Source: JAEUJM01 sp041918615
GTDB taxonomy: Bacteria > Actinomycetota > Acidimicrobiia > Acidimicrobiales > DATDAH01
Assembly: GCA_041918615.1 (NCBI GenBank)
Contig: JAYRVH010000048.1
Location: forward strand, 23,843-87,842
Direction of reading: 5' to 3'
DNA: 64,000 nt
Positions within the stretch are counted from its first letter, which is position 1; each line of letters begins with the position of its first letter. The notes beneath the pieces were generated by a model. The model was not told the DNA's origin, made no database searches, and saw only the letters and a list, made by a program, of their open reading frames with translations. Below are positions 16,984 to 24,262 of the stretch, in pieces. Position numbers and translations under genes: made by a program.

Positions 16984-17147
16984 GTGCTTCACGATACCCA
17001 TGGGTGCCGACAAGATGAGCCGACAAGATGAAGGGCGATCACAGCCTCGCGGGGCGGCGTCAGCCTGGAACCAGCTCCCCGAGCTGGTCGACCCGACCCG
17101 GCCGGTCCATGGTGATGCGCCGGGCCGGCCTCGTCAGGCCGGCCTCG

Positions 17148-17720
17148 TCATGGGGTGATGCGCGGTGACCAGGTGGCGTTGTTCGGGGACCAGTCCCGTG
17201 AGGCCGGCCGGCCATCGGCGGGGTTGTACTGCATGAGCGCCAGGGCGCGGAACGACGGCGGGCTCGAGATGCAGGTCCGCGGGAACTCGATGACGAAGGT
17301 CGTGCGGTTGGGGTGCGACCAGTCGGCCGAGCAGACGACGGTCGCGTTGCCGCTTACGTGGCGGTAGACGTCCGCCTCGACCCCGCTGCCGGTGTTGAAG
17401 AGGATCGCCCCGAACTCGTTGGTCCCACCGTCGTTCACGTCGATGAGCCAGCGGATGGACGTGCCGCCGCTCACCCAGGGGTTGCCCGAGTCCGGGTTCG
17501 AGCCGATGCGGGTGCGCAGCGTCAGGCGAACGGCAGAGGCCTGATGCTTGACCTTGACGGACGTGATGTCGCCCCTGCCGTAGGGGACGTCGTACTTCGT
17601 GTCGATGTGTACCCACGGTGAGGCCACGACCGCCGACTCCGCGCCGGCCCCCGTGGCGCCCAGCGCTGCGGCCGCCAGCACTGTGACGGCGACGAGCGCG
17701 TGTCGGGTGATGCGGGTCAT
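17148..17720 (-). CDS. exported hypothetical protein, beta-rich
   Basis: A 190-residue protein with a clear signal peptide (residues 1-28, cleavage after ATGAGA). The mature part is beta-rich with repeated WVHIDTK, IRWLIDVNDGG and FVIEFP strands and two cysteines that may form a disulfide. No domain is recognised. A strong GGAGGGAG ribosome site precedes the ATG. The function is unknown; a calcium- or sugar-binding sandwich is only a guess. Confidence 0.65.
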   Translation of the reverse strand: MTRITRHALVAVTVLAAAALGATGAGAESAVVASPWVHIDTKYDVPYGRGDITSVKVKHQASAVRLTLRTRIGSNPDSGNPWVSGGTSIRWLIDVNDGGTNEFGAILFNTGSGVEADVYRHVSGNATVVCSADWSHPNRTTFVIEFPRTCISSPPSFRALALMQYNPADGRPASRDWSPNNATWSPRITP

Positions 17721-17798
17721 CGGACTCCCTCCAATCTCGCCAGACCGACCACGGGCCGAACGGTAGCGGCGCCACCCCGCAGGCGGTGGGATGGGAGG

Positions 17799-18437
17799 TC
17801 AGCCGACGCGGACCATGGCGGCACGGCTCACCGAGCCCCGCACGCAGAGGGTGGCCGCTTCGTTCAGCGACGAGCGGTAGGGCCCACTGCCCATGGCGGC
17901 CTCGGCAGCGGCATCGGCGGCGGATGCGTCGACGTGCGACGCCAACGACGAGACCTGGCCGAACGGGCCGTAGTCGTCCACCAGGACCGCCACGGGCGAG
18001 CCGGTGAGCGCGGCGTAGAGGTCGGCGTTCTTCACGGCCCATGCCTGTACTGCTTCGAACTGGCCGGGTGCGGCCTGCACGGTGAGCTCGTCGGCGACCG
18101 CACCGATCGGTACGGGGATGTCCCCGGGGGTGGTCGTGGTGTGGAAGACCGTGCGCAGCCGGTCGGAGTACGGGCCCGACGCGAACTCCTGGCCCATCTC
18201 GGCCGCTTGCAGGAAGCCCTGGTGGGCCGCGACCTTCCCCATCTGCTCGGTGAGGTGGGCGCGGGACTCGACGAGGGTGCTCCATGCCACCGTTCCGCCC
18301 GGGTAGCCGAACGCGCCGATCCAGAGGCTCACGTCCACGTCCATGGCGTCGTTGGCCTTCTCCATCATCGCCAACGCCCACTCGACCGGCCGTACCGGGC
18401 CTCCGGTGAGCGTGAACACTCGGGAAAACAGGTGCAT
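17799..18437 (-). CDS. hypothetical protein, possible dimeric alpha/beta-barrel
   Basis: A 212-residue cytoplasmic protein (MHLFSRVFTLTGGPVRP) with repeated VSLWIGAFGYPGGTVAWST- and FEAVQAWAVKNADLY-type segments, recalling two tandem ferredoxin-like (NIPSNAP/Dabb-type) units. That fold is inferred from pattern only. A GGAGGGAG ribosome site precedes the ATG. It sits next to an exported hypothetical on the same strand, 78 nt apart, and has no recognised partner. Confidence 0.55.
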   Translation of the reverse strand: MHLFSRVFTLTGGPVRPVEWALAMMEKANDAMDVDVSLWIGAFGYPGGTVAWSTLVESRAHLTEQMGKVAAHQGFLQAAEMGQEFASGPYSDRLRTVFHTTTTPGDIPVPIGAVADELTVQAAPGQFEAVQAWAVKNADLYAALTGSPVAVLVDDYGPFGQVSSLASHVDASAADAAAEAAMGSGPYRSSLNEAATLCVRGSVSRAAMVRVG

Positions 18438-18582
18438 GAGGCGTCTCCCTCCGTGTGCAGGACCTCGGGTCGCGGCCCCGGCCATGTTGCCACGGCCCGG
18501 CGCTGGTCCACCCCGGCTTCTCACGAATCTCTCAGGCGGGGCCGCTACCGTCCGGCCTCCGCTTCGACCGACCGGGAGATCC

Positions 18583-19560
18583 ATGACGCATCGCCCTCCA
18601 CGCCCGCCGTCGCCCCGTCGGCGCCGGATCCACGCCGCCGTTGCCCTGATCGGCGCGCTCACGCTGGTCGCCGCCGCGTGCGGCAGCAGCGACGACGACG
18701 CCTCCGGAGCCAGCACGACCACGGTCGGTGGCGCTACCACGTCCGGGGCCGAGGCCACCACGTCGACCACCGCGTCCGGTGGCACCGAGGTGCCCGACGG
18801 GGCGAGCGCCACCGCGGCCGCCGAGGCGGCCCGATGGGGTGACAACGTGACCGTCACCGTCACCGATGGCGAGATCCACTACGAGAGCGACGGCATCCCG
18901 AACCACGAGTACCTCGACGCCTACCAGCAGCTCCCGGCGGGCGAGCTGCAGAGCGTCGGCGAGGTGCCGGTCGACATCTCGGTGCCGCTCGTGCCCGAGG
19001 TGGCCGACGCGACCACCGAGACGGGCATGGGGGCCATCGGCGTCACCCTCAGCGGCGCCGTGCTGTTCGACCCCTACGAGGGTGACGGCACCAGCCTCGC
19101 CTACGTCGACAACTTCACGGTCGACGGCGTGCCCTTCATCGACGACTGCGGCGGGCACCCCGCCCCGCCCCAGGGTCAGTACCACTACCACGGCATCCCC
19201 ACGTGCATCACCAGCGAGGTCGACGCCGCGGGTGGGCACTCGGTGCTGCTCGGCTACCTGCTCGACGGGTTCGCCGTCTACGGCCCGCAGGGAGAAGACG
19301 GCAGTGCCCCGACCGACCTCGACGATTGCGGTGGCCACGTCGGGCCCACGCCCGAATTCCCCCAGGGGGCCTACCACTACCACCTCACCGAGACGGCGCC
19401 CTACGCCCCCACCTGCTACCACGGCACCGTCGACGCCGCCGCCACCCAGGCCGGGCCGCCGGGGGGTGGGCCCCCCGCCGGGCCTCCCGCAGCCAAGACC
19501 GTCGCCCTGGCGACGCGCTACTGCCACCTGCCCGCCGGGACGACCCCCATCGCTGCCTGA
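18583..19560 (+). CDS. YHYH-domain lipoprotein
   Basis: A 325-residue lipoprotein: basic tail, hydrophobic stretch, and lipobox VAAAC near residue 32, then a Thr/Ser-rich linker to about residue 75. The YHYH domain follows, with QYHYH and AYHYH motifs, each after a DDCGGH pair (FIDDCGGHPAPP and LDDCGGHVGP), and the DGFAVYGP strand. The family is exported and of unknown activity; the His clusters suggest metal binding. It ends with CYHGT and a Gly/Pro tail. A hairpin follows the stop. Confidence 0.85.
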   Translation: MTHRPPRPPSPRRRRIHAAVALIGALTLVAAACGSSDDDASGASTTTVGGATTSGAEATTSTTASGGTEVPDGASATAAAEAARWGDNVTVTVTDGEIHYESDGIPNHEYLDAYQQLPAGELQSVGEVPVDISVPLVPEVADATTETGMGAIGVTLSGAVLFDPYEGDGTSLAYVDNFTVDGVPFIDDCGGHPAPPQGQYHYHGIPTCITSEVDAAGGHSVLLGYLLDGFAVYGPQGEDGSAPTDLDDCGGHVGPTPEFPQGAYHYHLTETAPYAPTCYHGTVDAAATQAGPPGGGPPAGPPAAKTVALATRYCHLPAGTTPIAA

Positions 19561-19574
19561 TCGGCGCCGGATCC

Positions 19575-19613
19575 CTTGGTGGATTTCCCCCGCTTCGGGG
19601 GCCTTTCACCAAG
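19575..19613. terminator. hairpin between convergent genes
   Basis: Outer arms CTTGGTG (19575-19581) and CACCAAG (19607-19613) and inner arms CCCCC/GGGGG form a nearly continuous stem of about 39 nt. It lies 14 nt after the YHYH gene and 36 nt after the convergent DUF2231 gene, so it can serve both. A U-run is lacking on either side, as often in high-GC actinobacteria. Confidence 0.65.
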
Positions 19614-19649
19614 AAATCCGGGGGTCCCGGGGGTGATGGGTGGGGGAGC

Positions 19650-20186
19650 TCAGTCGCCGCCGGACTCCGCGGCCGGGGTGTCGTCCCAGGTGGCCTTCGC
19701 CCCGCTGTGGCCGATGAGGCCGACCTCGACGACCGACCCGACGGCGCCGACCAGAGCCAGGACGATCACGAGTGGCGCGGCCACCTTCACCCAGCCGGGC
19801 GCCTTCGCGGACGACCCCTCGCCGGCGGACCCCCCACCGCCCGGTGCGGCCTGACGCTTGCGGTACCAGGCGAAGGCCATGACCGCGACCGCCGCCACGA
19901 AGAGGACGATCACCCAGGGCAACAGGTTCTGGCCCATCTCGGCGTGCTCCTCGACGAGGCGGGTCTCGTCGACCCGCTCCTCGAGCGACTCGCCGCTGCC
20001 GGCGGCGAGCGGGACGAGGATCAGCACGAGGGTGGCGAAGCCGAGTGAGATCCAGCCGATCTTGCTTCGCGCCGCGGGCCAGACGGCCGACAGCAACACG
20101 CCGATGGCGGCGAGCGGTACCAGGACCACCACGGCGTGGACGATCAGGGGGTGTGCCGGTAGGCCGGCCAGGTTCGAGATTTCCAT
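19650..20186 (-). CDS. DUF2231-like four-helix membrane protein
   Basis: A 178-residue inner-membrane protein starting MEISNLAGLPAHPLIVHAVVVLVPLAAIG, the usual opening of DUF2231, with His residues in HPLIVH that may bind metal or heme. Four helices are visible at about residues 15-35, 45-65, 88-108 and 133-155, with a charged loop ETRLVEEHAEMGQ between the second and third. The function is unknown. It stands alone between a hairpin and the CoA-transferase gene. Confidence 0.75.
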   Translation of the reverse strand: MEISNLAGLPAHPLIVHAVVVLVPLAAIGVLLSAVWPAARSKIGWISLGFATLVLILVPLAAGSGESLEERVDETRLVEEHAEMGQNLLPWVIVLFVAAVAVMAFAWYRKRQAAPGGGGSAGEGSSAKAPGWVKVAAPLVIVLALVGAVGSVVEVGLIGHSGAKATWDDTPAAESGGD

Positions 20187-20263
20187 GGCCGGACCTTGCC
20201 ACGGACGGCCAGTGGTCAGTAAGGCAAAAGGTCCCAAGAGATGGCCAAGACTTCCCCAACTCG

Positions 20264-21508
20264 TCAGTCGGTCGACCCCAGGGCGCCCGAGGCGCGGAGC
20301 GCGGCCACCCGCTCGGCGTCGTAGCCGCAGACCTCGGCCAGCACGGCATCGGTGTGCTCGCCGACCGTGGGTGCCATCGACGGCACCGGCAGGCTGCCGC
20401 CCACCACCTTCACCGGAAGTGGCGTCTGGTCGGCACCGAGCACCTCCTTCGGCAGCCAGGGCATGCGGTCGGCGAACTGTGGGTCGGCCGCGATGGTCTT
20501 GGGGGTGTTCACCGGTGCGATGGGCGTGTTGTGCTCGCCGCCGAAGGCGAGCCACTCGGCCGAGGTCCTGGTGCGGAAGATGTCGCGCAGCTCGGCCCGC
20601 AGCGCCGTGTCACCGACGGCATGGTCGGCGTACTTCGACCCCGGGTGCGACTCGAACAGGTCGGCCCGGCCCACGCCCTCGCAGAAGTTCTTCCAGAACT
20701 CGCGCTCGGAGGCCATGAAGAGCACGTGGCCGTCCTTCGACTCGTAGATGTTGTAGCGGACGCCCTCCTTCATGCCGGCGGTGCCGGGCGCCCGCCGCAC
20801 GTAGTCGTCGGCCTTGTTGCCCGTCACCTCGCTCTCGGGCCGCTCGTAGGCACGGTGGGTCTCGGACCGGAGCCAGTCGACCGCGGCTGCGGCGTCGGAC
20901 TGGGCCACCTCGAGCTGCATGCCCTCGCCGGTGGCGCGGGCATGGATGACGCCCGCCAGGATGCCGAGCGCCCCGTAGATCGGCCCGGCGTTGATGCCGA
21001 TCGACACGTGCTCGGGGATGTAGGTGAAGCCGTCGTCGTCGACCTCGGGCTTCACCACCCCCGCCCAGGTGTCGTACGCGATGCCGTGGCTCGGGTAGTC
21101 CTTGTAGGGGCCGGTCATGCCGTAGCCCGAGATGGTGATGAACACGATCTTCGGGTTGACCTCGCGGAGTTGTCCGTAGCCGAGGCCGCGGCGCTCGAGG
21201 CCACCGGGGCGCATGGCCTCGACCACGACGTCGGCGTTTCGCACCAGGTCGCGGAACACGTCCGCGCCCTCGGGCGTGCGGAGATCGAGGACCACGCTGC
21301 GCTTGCCCCGGTTCGCGTGCAGGTGCAGCAAGGACGTGCCCTCGATGATCGGCCAGGTCATCTGCCGGCCGTAGTCGCCCGTGGGCGGCTCGACCTTCAA
21401 CACGTCGGCGCCGAGGTCGGCGAGCGCGGTGGTGATGGCGGCGGCGCCGAGCATGGAGCACTCGACGATCCGCACACCGGCAAGAGGAGCAACAGGGGAT
21501 TCGGGCAT
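20264..21508 (-). CDS. CaiB/BaiF family CoA transferase
   Basis: A 414-residue class III CoA transferase that moves CoA between carboxylic acids. The N-terminus (LAGVRIVECSMLGAAAITTALADLGADVLKVEPPTGDYGR) and DLRTPEGADVFRDLV, then SGYGMTGPY, are family marks; the catalytic Asp is expected in the middle region near AQSDAAAAVDW. The substrate is unknown. ATG 21508 is chosen; an in-frame GTG at 21535 overlaps the stop of the preceding cupredoxin by 4 nt and would mean translational coupling to the copper genes. Confidence 0.88.
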   Translation of the reverse strand: MPESPVAPLAGVRIVECSMLGAAAITTALADLGADVLKVEPPTGDYGRQMTWPIIEGTSLLHLHANRGKRSVVLDLRTPEGADVFRDLVRNADVVVEAMRPGGLERRGLGYGQLREVNPKIVFITISGYGMTGPYKDYPSHGIAYDTWAGVVKPEVDDDGFTYIPEHVSIGINAGPIYGALGILAGVIHARATGEGMQLEVAQSDAAAAVDWLRSETHRAYERPESEVTGNKADDYVRRAPGTAGMKEGVRYNIYESKDGHVLFMASEREFWKNFCEGVGRADLFESHPGSKYADHAVGDTALRAELRDIFRTRTSAEWLAFGGEHNTPIAPVNTPKTIAADPQFADRMPWLPKEVLGADQTPLPVKVVGGSLPVPSMAPTVGEHTDAVLAEVCGYDAERVAALRASGALGSTD

Positions 21509-21531
21509 GGCGCGCGATGGTAGATCGGCGC

Positions 21532-21948
21532 TCACTCCACGATGATCGTGAACGTGTCCTCGGGGTGCAGCTCGCAGGCACCCTGGAACCGGCCGGGACG
21601 GTCGAACCGGTGCACCAACGTCTCGTTGGCCGTCACCACGAGCGGGCCCACGTGGTAGATGCGGTCGTCATGGTTGCGGATCATGATCGTGTCGTTCACC
21701 GACAGCTCGAGCTCGCGGGGCACGATGGTCACATCGTCACCGTTGTCGATGCGCTCGCCGGTGCCGGCGGGGATCTCGATGGTGTGCACCCCGCCTCCCG
21801 GCTCGGGGCGGGCCATCAGCCAGATGCCACCGGCCACGAGCAGGAAGACCAACCCCACCGCCACCGCTGCGAGGACGGTGACGGGGGAGCGGCGGGCGGC
21901 ACCGTCCGGGGGAACGGGCTCGCGCTCGACGGCCTCAGGGAGCGTCAT
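21532..21948 (-). CDS. membrane-anchored cupredoxin-like protein
   Basis: A 138-residue protein with one N-terminal transmembrane anchor (about residues 22-45) and an external cupredoxin-like domain: VTIVPRELELSVNDTIMIRNHDDRIYHVGP and, at the end, GRFQGACELHPEDTFTIIVE. The His in YHVGP, the Cys in GACELH and the next His make a plausible copper site, though the spacing is shorter than in classical type 1 sites. It overlaps the PCuAC gene by 14 nt. Its place after SCO and PCuAC suggests a role in copper transfer or electron passage outside the membrane. Confidence 0.75.
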   Translation of the reverse strand: MTLPEAVEREPVPPDGAARRSPVTVLAAVAVGLVFLLVAGGIWLMARPEPGGGVHTIEIPAGTGERIDNGDDVTIVPRELELSVNDTIMIRNHDDRIYHVGPLVVTANETLVHRFDRPGRFQGACELHPEDTFTIIVE

Positions 21949-22594
21949 CTCGGACTGGCACCGTAATCGTGCGCTCGCCGCCGGTCTCGAAGGTGAGGGC
22001 GACCTCGATCTCCTGGCCCGTCTCGAGTGGGGCGACGAGGTCGATCAACATGATGTGGTAGCCGCCCGGCTCGAGCACGACGGTCTCGCCGGCGGGCAGC
22101 TCGAGCGCGTCGATGGGCTGCATGGTCATCTCGCCCATGCCCGCCACCGTGGTGTCGCTGCTGTCACCGCCCATCGTGGTGTCCGACCCCATCGTGGTGT
22201 CCGACCCCATCGTGGTGTCTGAGCCCATCGTGGTGCCGGAGCCGGCCTCGTCGGCGGGAACGGTCTCGTGGATCTCGACCGTGCCGGCCACATCGGCCGA
22301 CACACTGGCCCCGACGAGCTGATCGCCGTCTGCGCTGGTGAGCTCGAGGTAGACCGCGCCGTAGGTGGTGTCCATCGGGCTGGTGCGGGCCCACGGGTTG
22401 GCGATGGTGAGGCCGTTCTCGTCACTGACCACGCCGTCACCGGCGCCGGTCGTGGTGGTGGTGTCGGCCACTGTGGTGTCGGTGGTGGCGGTCTCCGTGT
22501 CGCTGTCGCTTCCACAAGCGGCCAGAGCCACGGTCAATGCGGTGACGGCGAACAGCGTCGCAACCAACTGCAGGGCACGTCGGGGGGTGGTCAT
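21935..22594 (-). CDS. PCuAC-type copper chaperone with Met-rich insert
   Basis: A 219-residue lipoprotein (lipobox LAAC near residue 26, then a Thr-rich linker). The chaperone domain runs from ANPWARTSPM to the end: EIHETV, then GEMTMQPIDALELPAGETVVLEPGGYHIMLIDL. These give the His, Met, His and Met copper(I) ligands of the H...M...HxM signature. Unlike ordinary family members, an insert of about 30 residues with repeated GSDTTM lies between the first His and the Met. It delivers copper to the CuA site of cytochrome oxidase in known systems. A GAAGGAGA ribosome site precedes the ATG. Confidence 0.88.
   Translation of the reverse strand: MTTPRRALQLVATLFAVTALTVALAACGSDSDTETATTDTTVADTTTTTGAGDGVVSDENGLTIANPWARTSPMDTTYGAVYLELTSADGDQLVGASVSADVAGTVEIHETVPADEAGSGTTMGSDTTMGSDTTMGSDTTMGGDSSDTTVAGMGEMTMQPIDALELPAGETVVLEPGGYHIMLIDLVAPLETGQEIEVALTFETGGERTITVPVRDDAP
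22170..22241. repeat. four 18-bp tandem units inside the PCuAC gene
   Basis: Four units of 18 bp (22170-22187, 22188-22205, 22206-22223, 22224-22241); the first two are identical and the last two differ at a few bases. They keep the frame and encode the repeat GSDTTM. Each unit adds one Met to the copper-binding loop. Confidence 0.85.
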
Positions 22595-22649
22595 GGGGTC
22601 TCCTTCGTTGTCGGGGATTCGTCGGATCTGGGTGTCGGGCCGGGAGGGC

Positions 22650-23324
22650 TCATGTGGCACTGCTCGCACGGTCGAGCAGGACGGTGAGGTCGTCGGCCAT
22701 GGCCGCGGGCTCGGTGCCGAACGGCCACTCGACGAGGACCTCGCCCTGGTCGTCGACGACATAGGTGATGGCGGTGTGCGAGACGTCGACGCTGCCGTCG
22801 TCGTCGTGCACCACCGAGGACTCGGCGCCGAAGGGCGCCTCGGCGTCGGCCAGCAGTTCGGGGTCGGGTTGGCGTAGCGCGTGGTACTGCGAGAAGAACG
22901 ACCCCAGGTAGTTGCTGAGCTTCCTGCCGGTGTCACGTTCCGGGTCGACGGTCACCATGGCGACGTCGACCCGGCCGACGTCGGTTCCGACCTGCTCGAA
23001 GGCGGTGCGGAGGTCGGCGAGCGTGGTGGGGCAGATGTCGGGGCAGCTCGTATAGCCGAAGTAGGCGATCAGCAGGTCGTCGGGCGCGGCGGCCCGCATG
23101 GCGAAGTCGCCGCCCGCGCCACCCGTCGTGACGTCGGGGACGGTGACCTCACCCACCTGCAGCGGGTCGGCCCGGGTGATGCCCGACAGCGCCTCGTCAC
23201 TCGTCGGGGCGGTGGCCTGATCGGGGCCCGACGAACGGGAACAGCCCGGTGCCCATGCTCCCATGGCGACCACCACAGCCATGGCCACCGACCACCGTCT
23301 CGGGCGCACCCGTGTTGGCTTCAC
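22650..23324 (-). CDS. SCO1/SenC/PrrC copper metallochaperone
   Basis: A 224-residue lipoprotein or anchored thioredoxin-fold protein. After a signal region ending APGC (about residue 28) come FGYTSCPDICPTTLADL, with the CxxxC copper ligands, VTVDPERDT, and VSHTAITYVVDDQG with the ligand His. SCO proteins reduce or load the CuA centre of cytochrome c oxidase. The GTG start has an AGAGGT ribosome site. It is first of the run SCO, PCuAC, cupredoxin, CoA transferase. Confidence 0.9.
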   Translation of the reverse strand: MKPTRVRPRRWSVAMAVVVAMGAWAPGCSRSSGPDQATAPTSDEALSGITRADPLQVGEVTVPDVTTGGAGGDFAMRAAAPDDLLIAYFGYTSCPDICPTTLADLRTAFEQVGTDVGRVDVAMVTVDPERDTGRKLSNYLGSFFSQYHALRQPDPELLADAEAPFGAESSVVHDDDGSVDVSHTAITYVVDDQGEVLVEWPFGTEPAAMADDLTVLLDRASSAT

Positions 23325-23390
23325 ACCTCTGTGGTCGTCCGGGTCTGGGTGCGAGTTCCCGACAAGTGACCGGCGGGTGACCGAGGCGGC

Positions 23391-23870
23391 TCAGAGGGGC
23401 CGTCGGACGGGGAGGGGACCGCCGGCCTTGACGGTGCTGATGGCGAAGTTGCTGTAGATCCGGGTGATCTGGGGGAGCCGTTGGATGTGCTCGCGCGTGA
23501 AGCGGTCGTAGTCGCGCAGGTCGTGGCACACGACCTCGAGGAGGAAGTCGGCCTGGCCGGACACCACGTGGCACGACACCACCTCGGGCAGCGCCAGGAA
23601 TGCCGCTTCGAGCACCTCCTGGGTGCCCTCGCCGTGTCGCTCCACCGTCACCTCCACGAAGACGGTCATGTCGAGCCCCACCCGCTCGCGGTCCACGACG
23701 GCCCGGTAGCCCGAGATCACCCCGGCGTCCTCGAGGCGCTTCACCCGGCGGAGGCACGGCGAGGGCGAGAGGCCCACGGCGTCGGCCAGGGCGACGTTGC
23801 TCAGCCTCCCGTCGACCTGCAGCTCCTCGAGGATGCGCACATCGATGGCGTCAAGGGGAGGTGTCGACAC
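23391..23870 (-). CDS. Lrp/AsnC family regulator
   Basis: A 159-residue regulator: winged helix-turn-helix at residues 5-60 (DAIDVRILEELQVDGRLSNVALADAVGLSPSPCLRRVKRLEDAGVI) and a RAM ligand-binding domain (VFVEVTVERHGEG, VSCHVVSGQADFLLEVVCHDL). Such proteins sense amino acids and form octamers. GTG 23870 gives a normal family length and has a GGAG site; ATG 23906 would add 12 unrelated residues. A small divergent gene begins at 23976 and may be its target. Confidence 0.88.
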   Translation of the reverse strand: MSTPPLDAIDVRILEELQVDGRLSNVALADAVGLSPSPCLRRVKRLEDAGVISGYRAVVDRERVGLDMTVFVEVTVERHGEGTQEVLEAAFLALPEVVSCHVVSGQADFLLEVVCHDLRDYDRFTREHIQRLPQITRIYSNFAISTVKAGGPLPVRRPL

Positions 23871-23975
23871 AAAGCTGCTCCATACCGGTAGCTGGCGGCT
23901 GATCATGCCACATAGACCCTCGATGAGCGCAATGTTCGCAATCACCTGCGGCGCCCGTCCAGGCACACTGGAGCC

Positions 23976-24218
23976 ATGACAACGACGACCCCCGACTTCG
24001 ACCTCCACCGCACCGCCGACTGGCTCGCCGGCCAGGATCTGAACGACCTCGACCGCAGCCGGGCCCGCCTCGTGAGCGTGGTCGACGCCGCCGCCCGGGC
24101 CGCAGGCGCCCCCGAGTCGCTGCACCCCGCGGTGTCCGACCCCACGCCCGCCCTCGTGCGGCTGTTCAACCACCACGCGTTCACGATTCAGCGCCGCGAG
24201 CGCAGGCTCGTCGCCTGA
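23976..24218 (+). CDS. small hypothetical protein
   Basis: An 80-residue soluble protein, largely helical (DFDLHRTADWLAGQDLNDLDRSRARLVSVVDAAARAAG), with HHAF and a basic C-terminus. No family is recognised. Composition and codon use are those of a real gene. It is divergent from the Lrp-type regulator, 105 nt apart, and may be controlled by it. Confidence 0.6.
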   Translation: MTTTTPDFDLHRTADWLAGQDLNDLDRSRARLVSVVDAAARAAGAPESLHPAVSDPTPALVRLFNHHAFTIQRRERRLVA

Positions 24219-24262
24219 CGATCACGCGATGGTCATTTGACGGTCGACCGTAGGCTGCGGCG

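Noticed and set aside
22170..22241. Possible CRISPR array
   Set aside because: The repeats are adjacent 18-bp units without spacers and keep a reading frame; no cas genes or arrays occur in the window.
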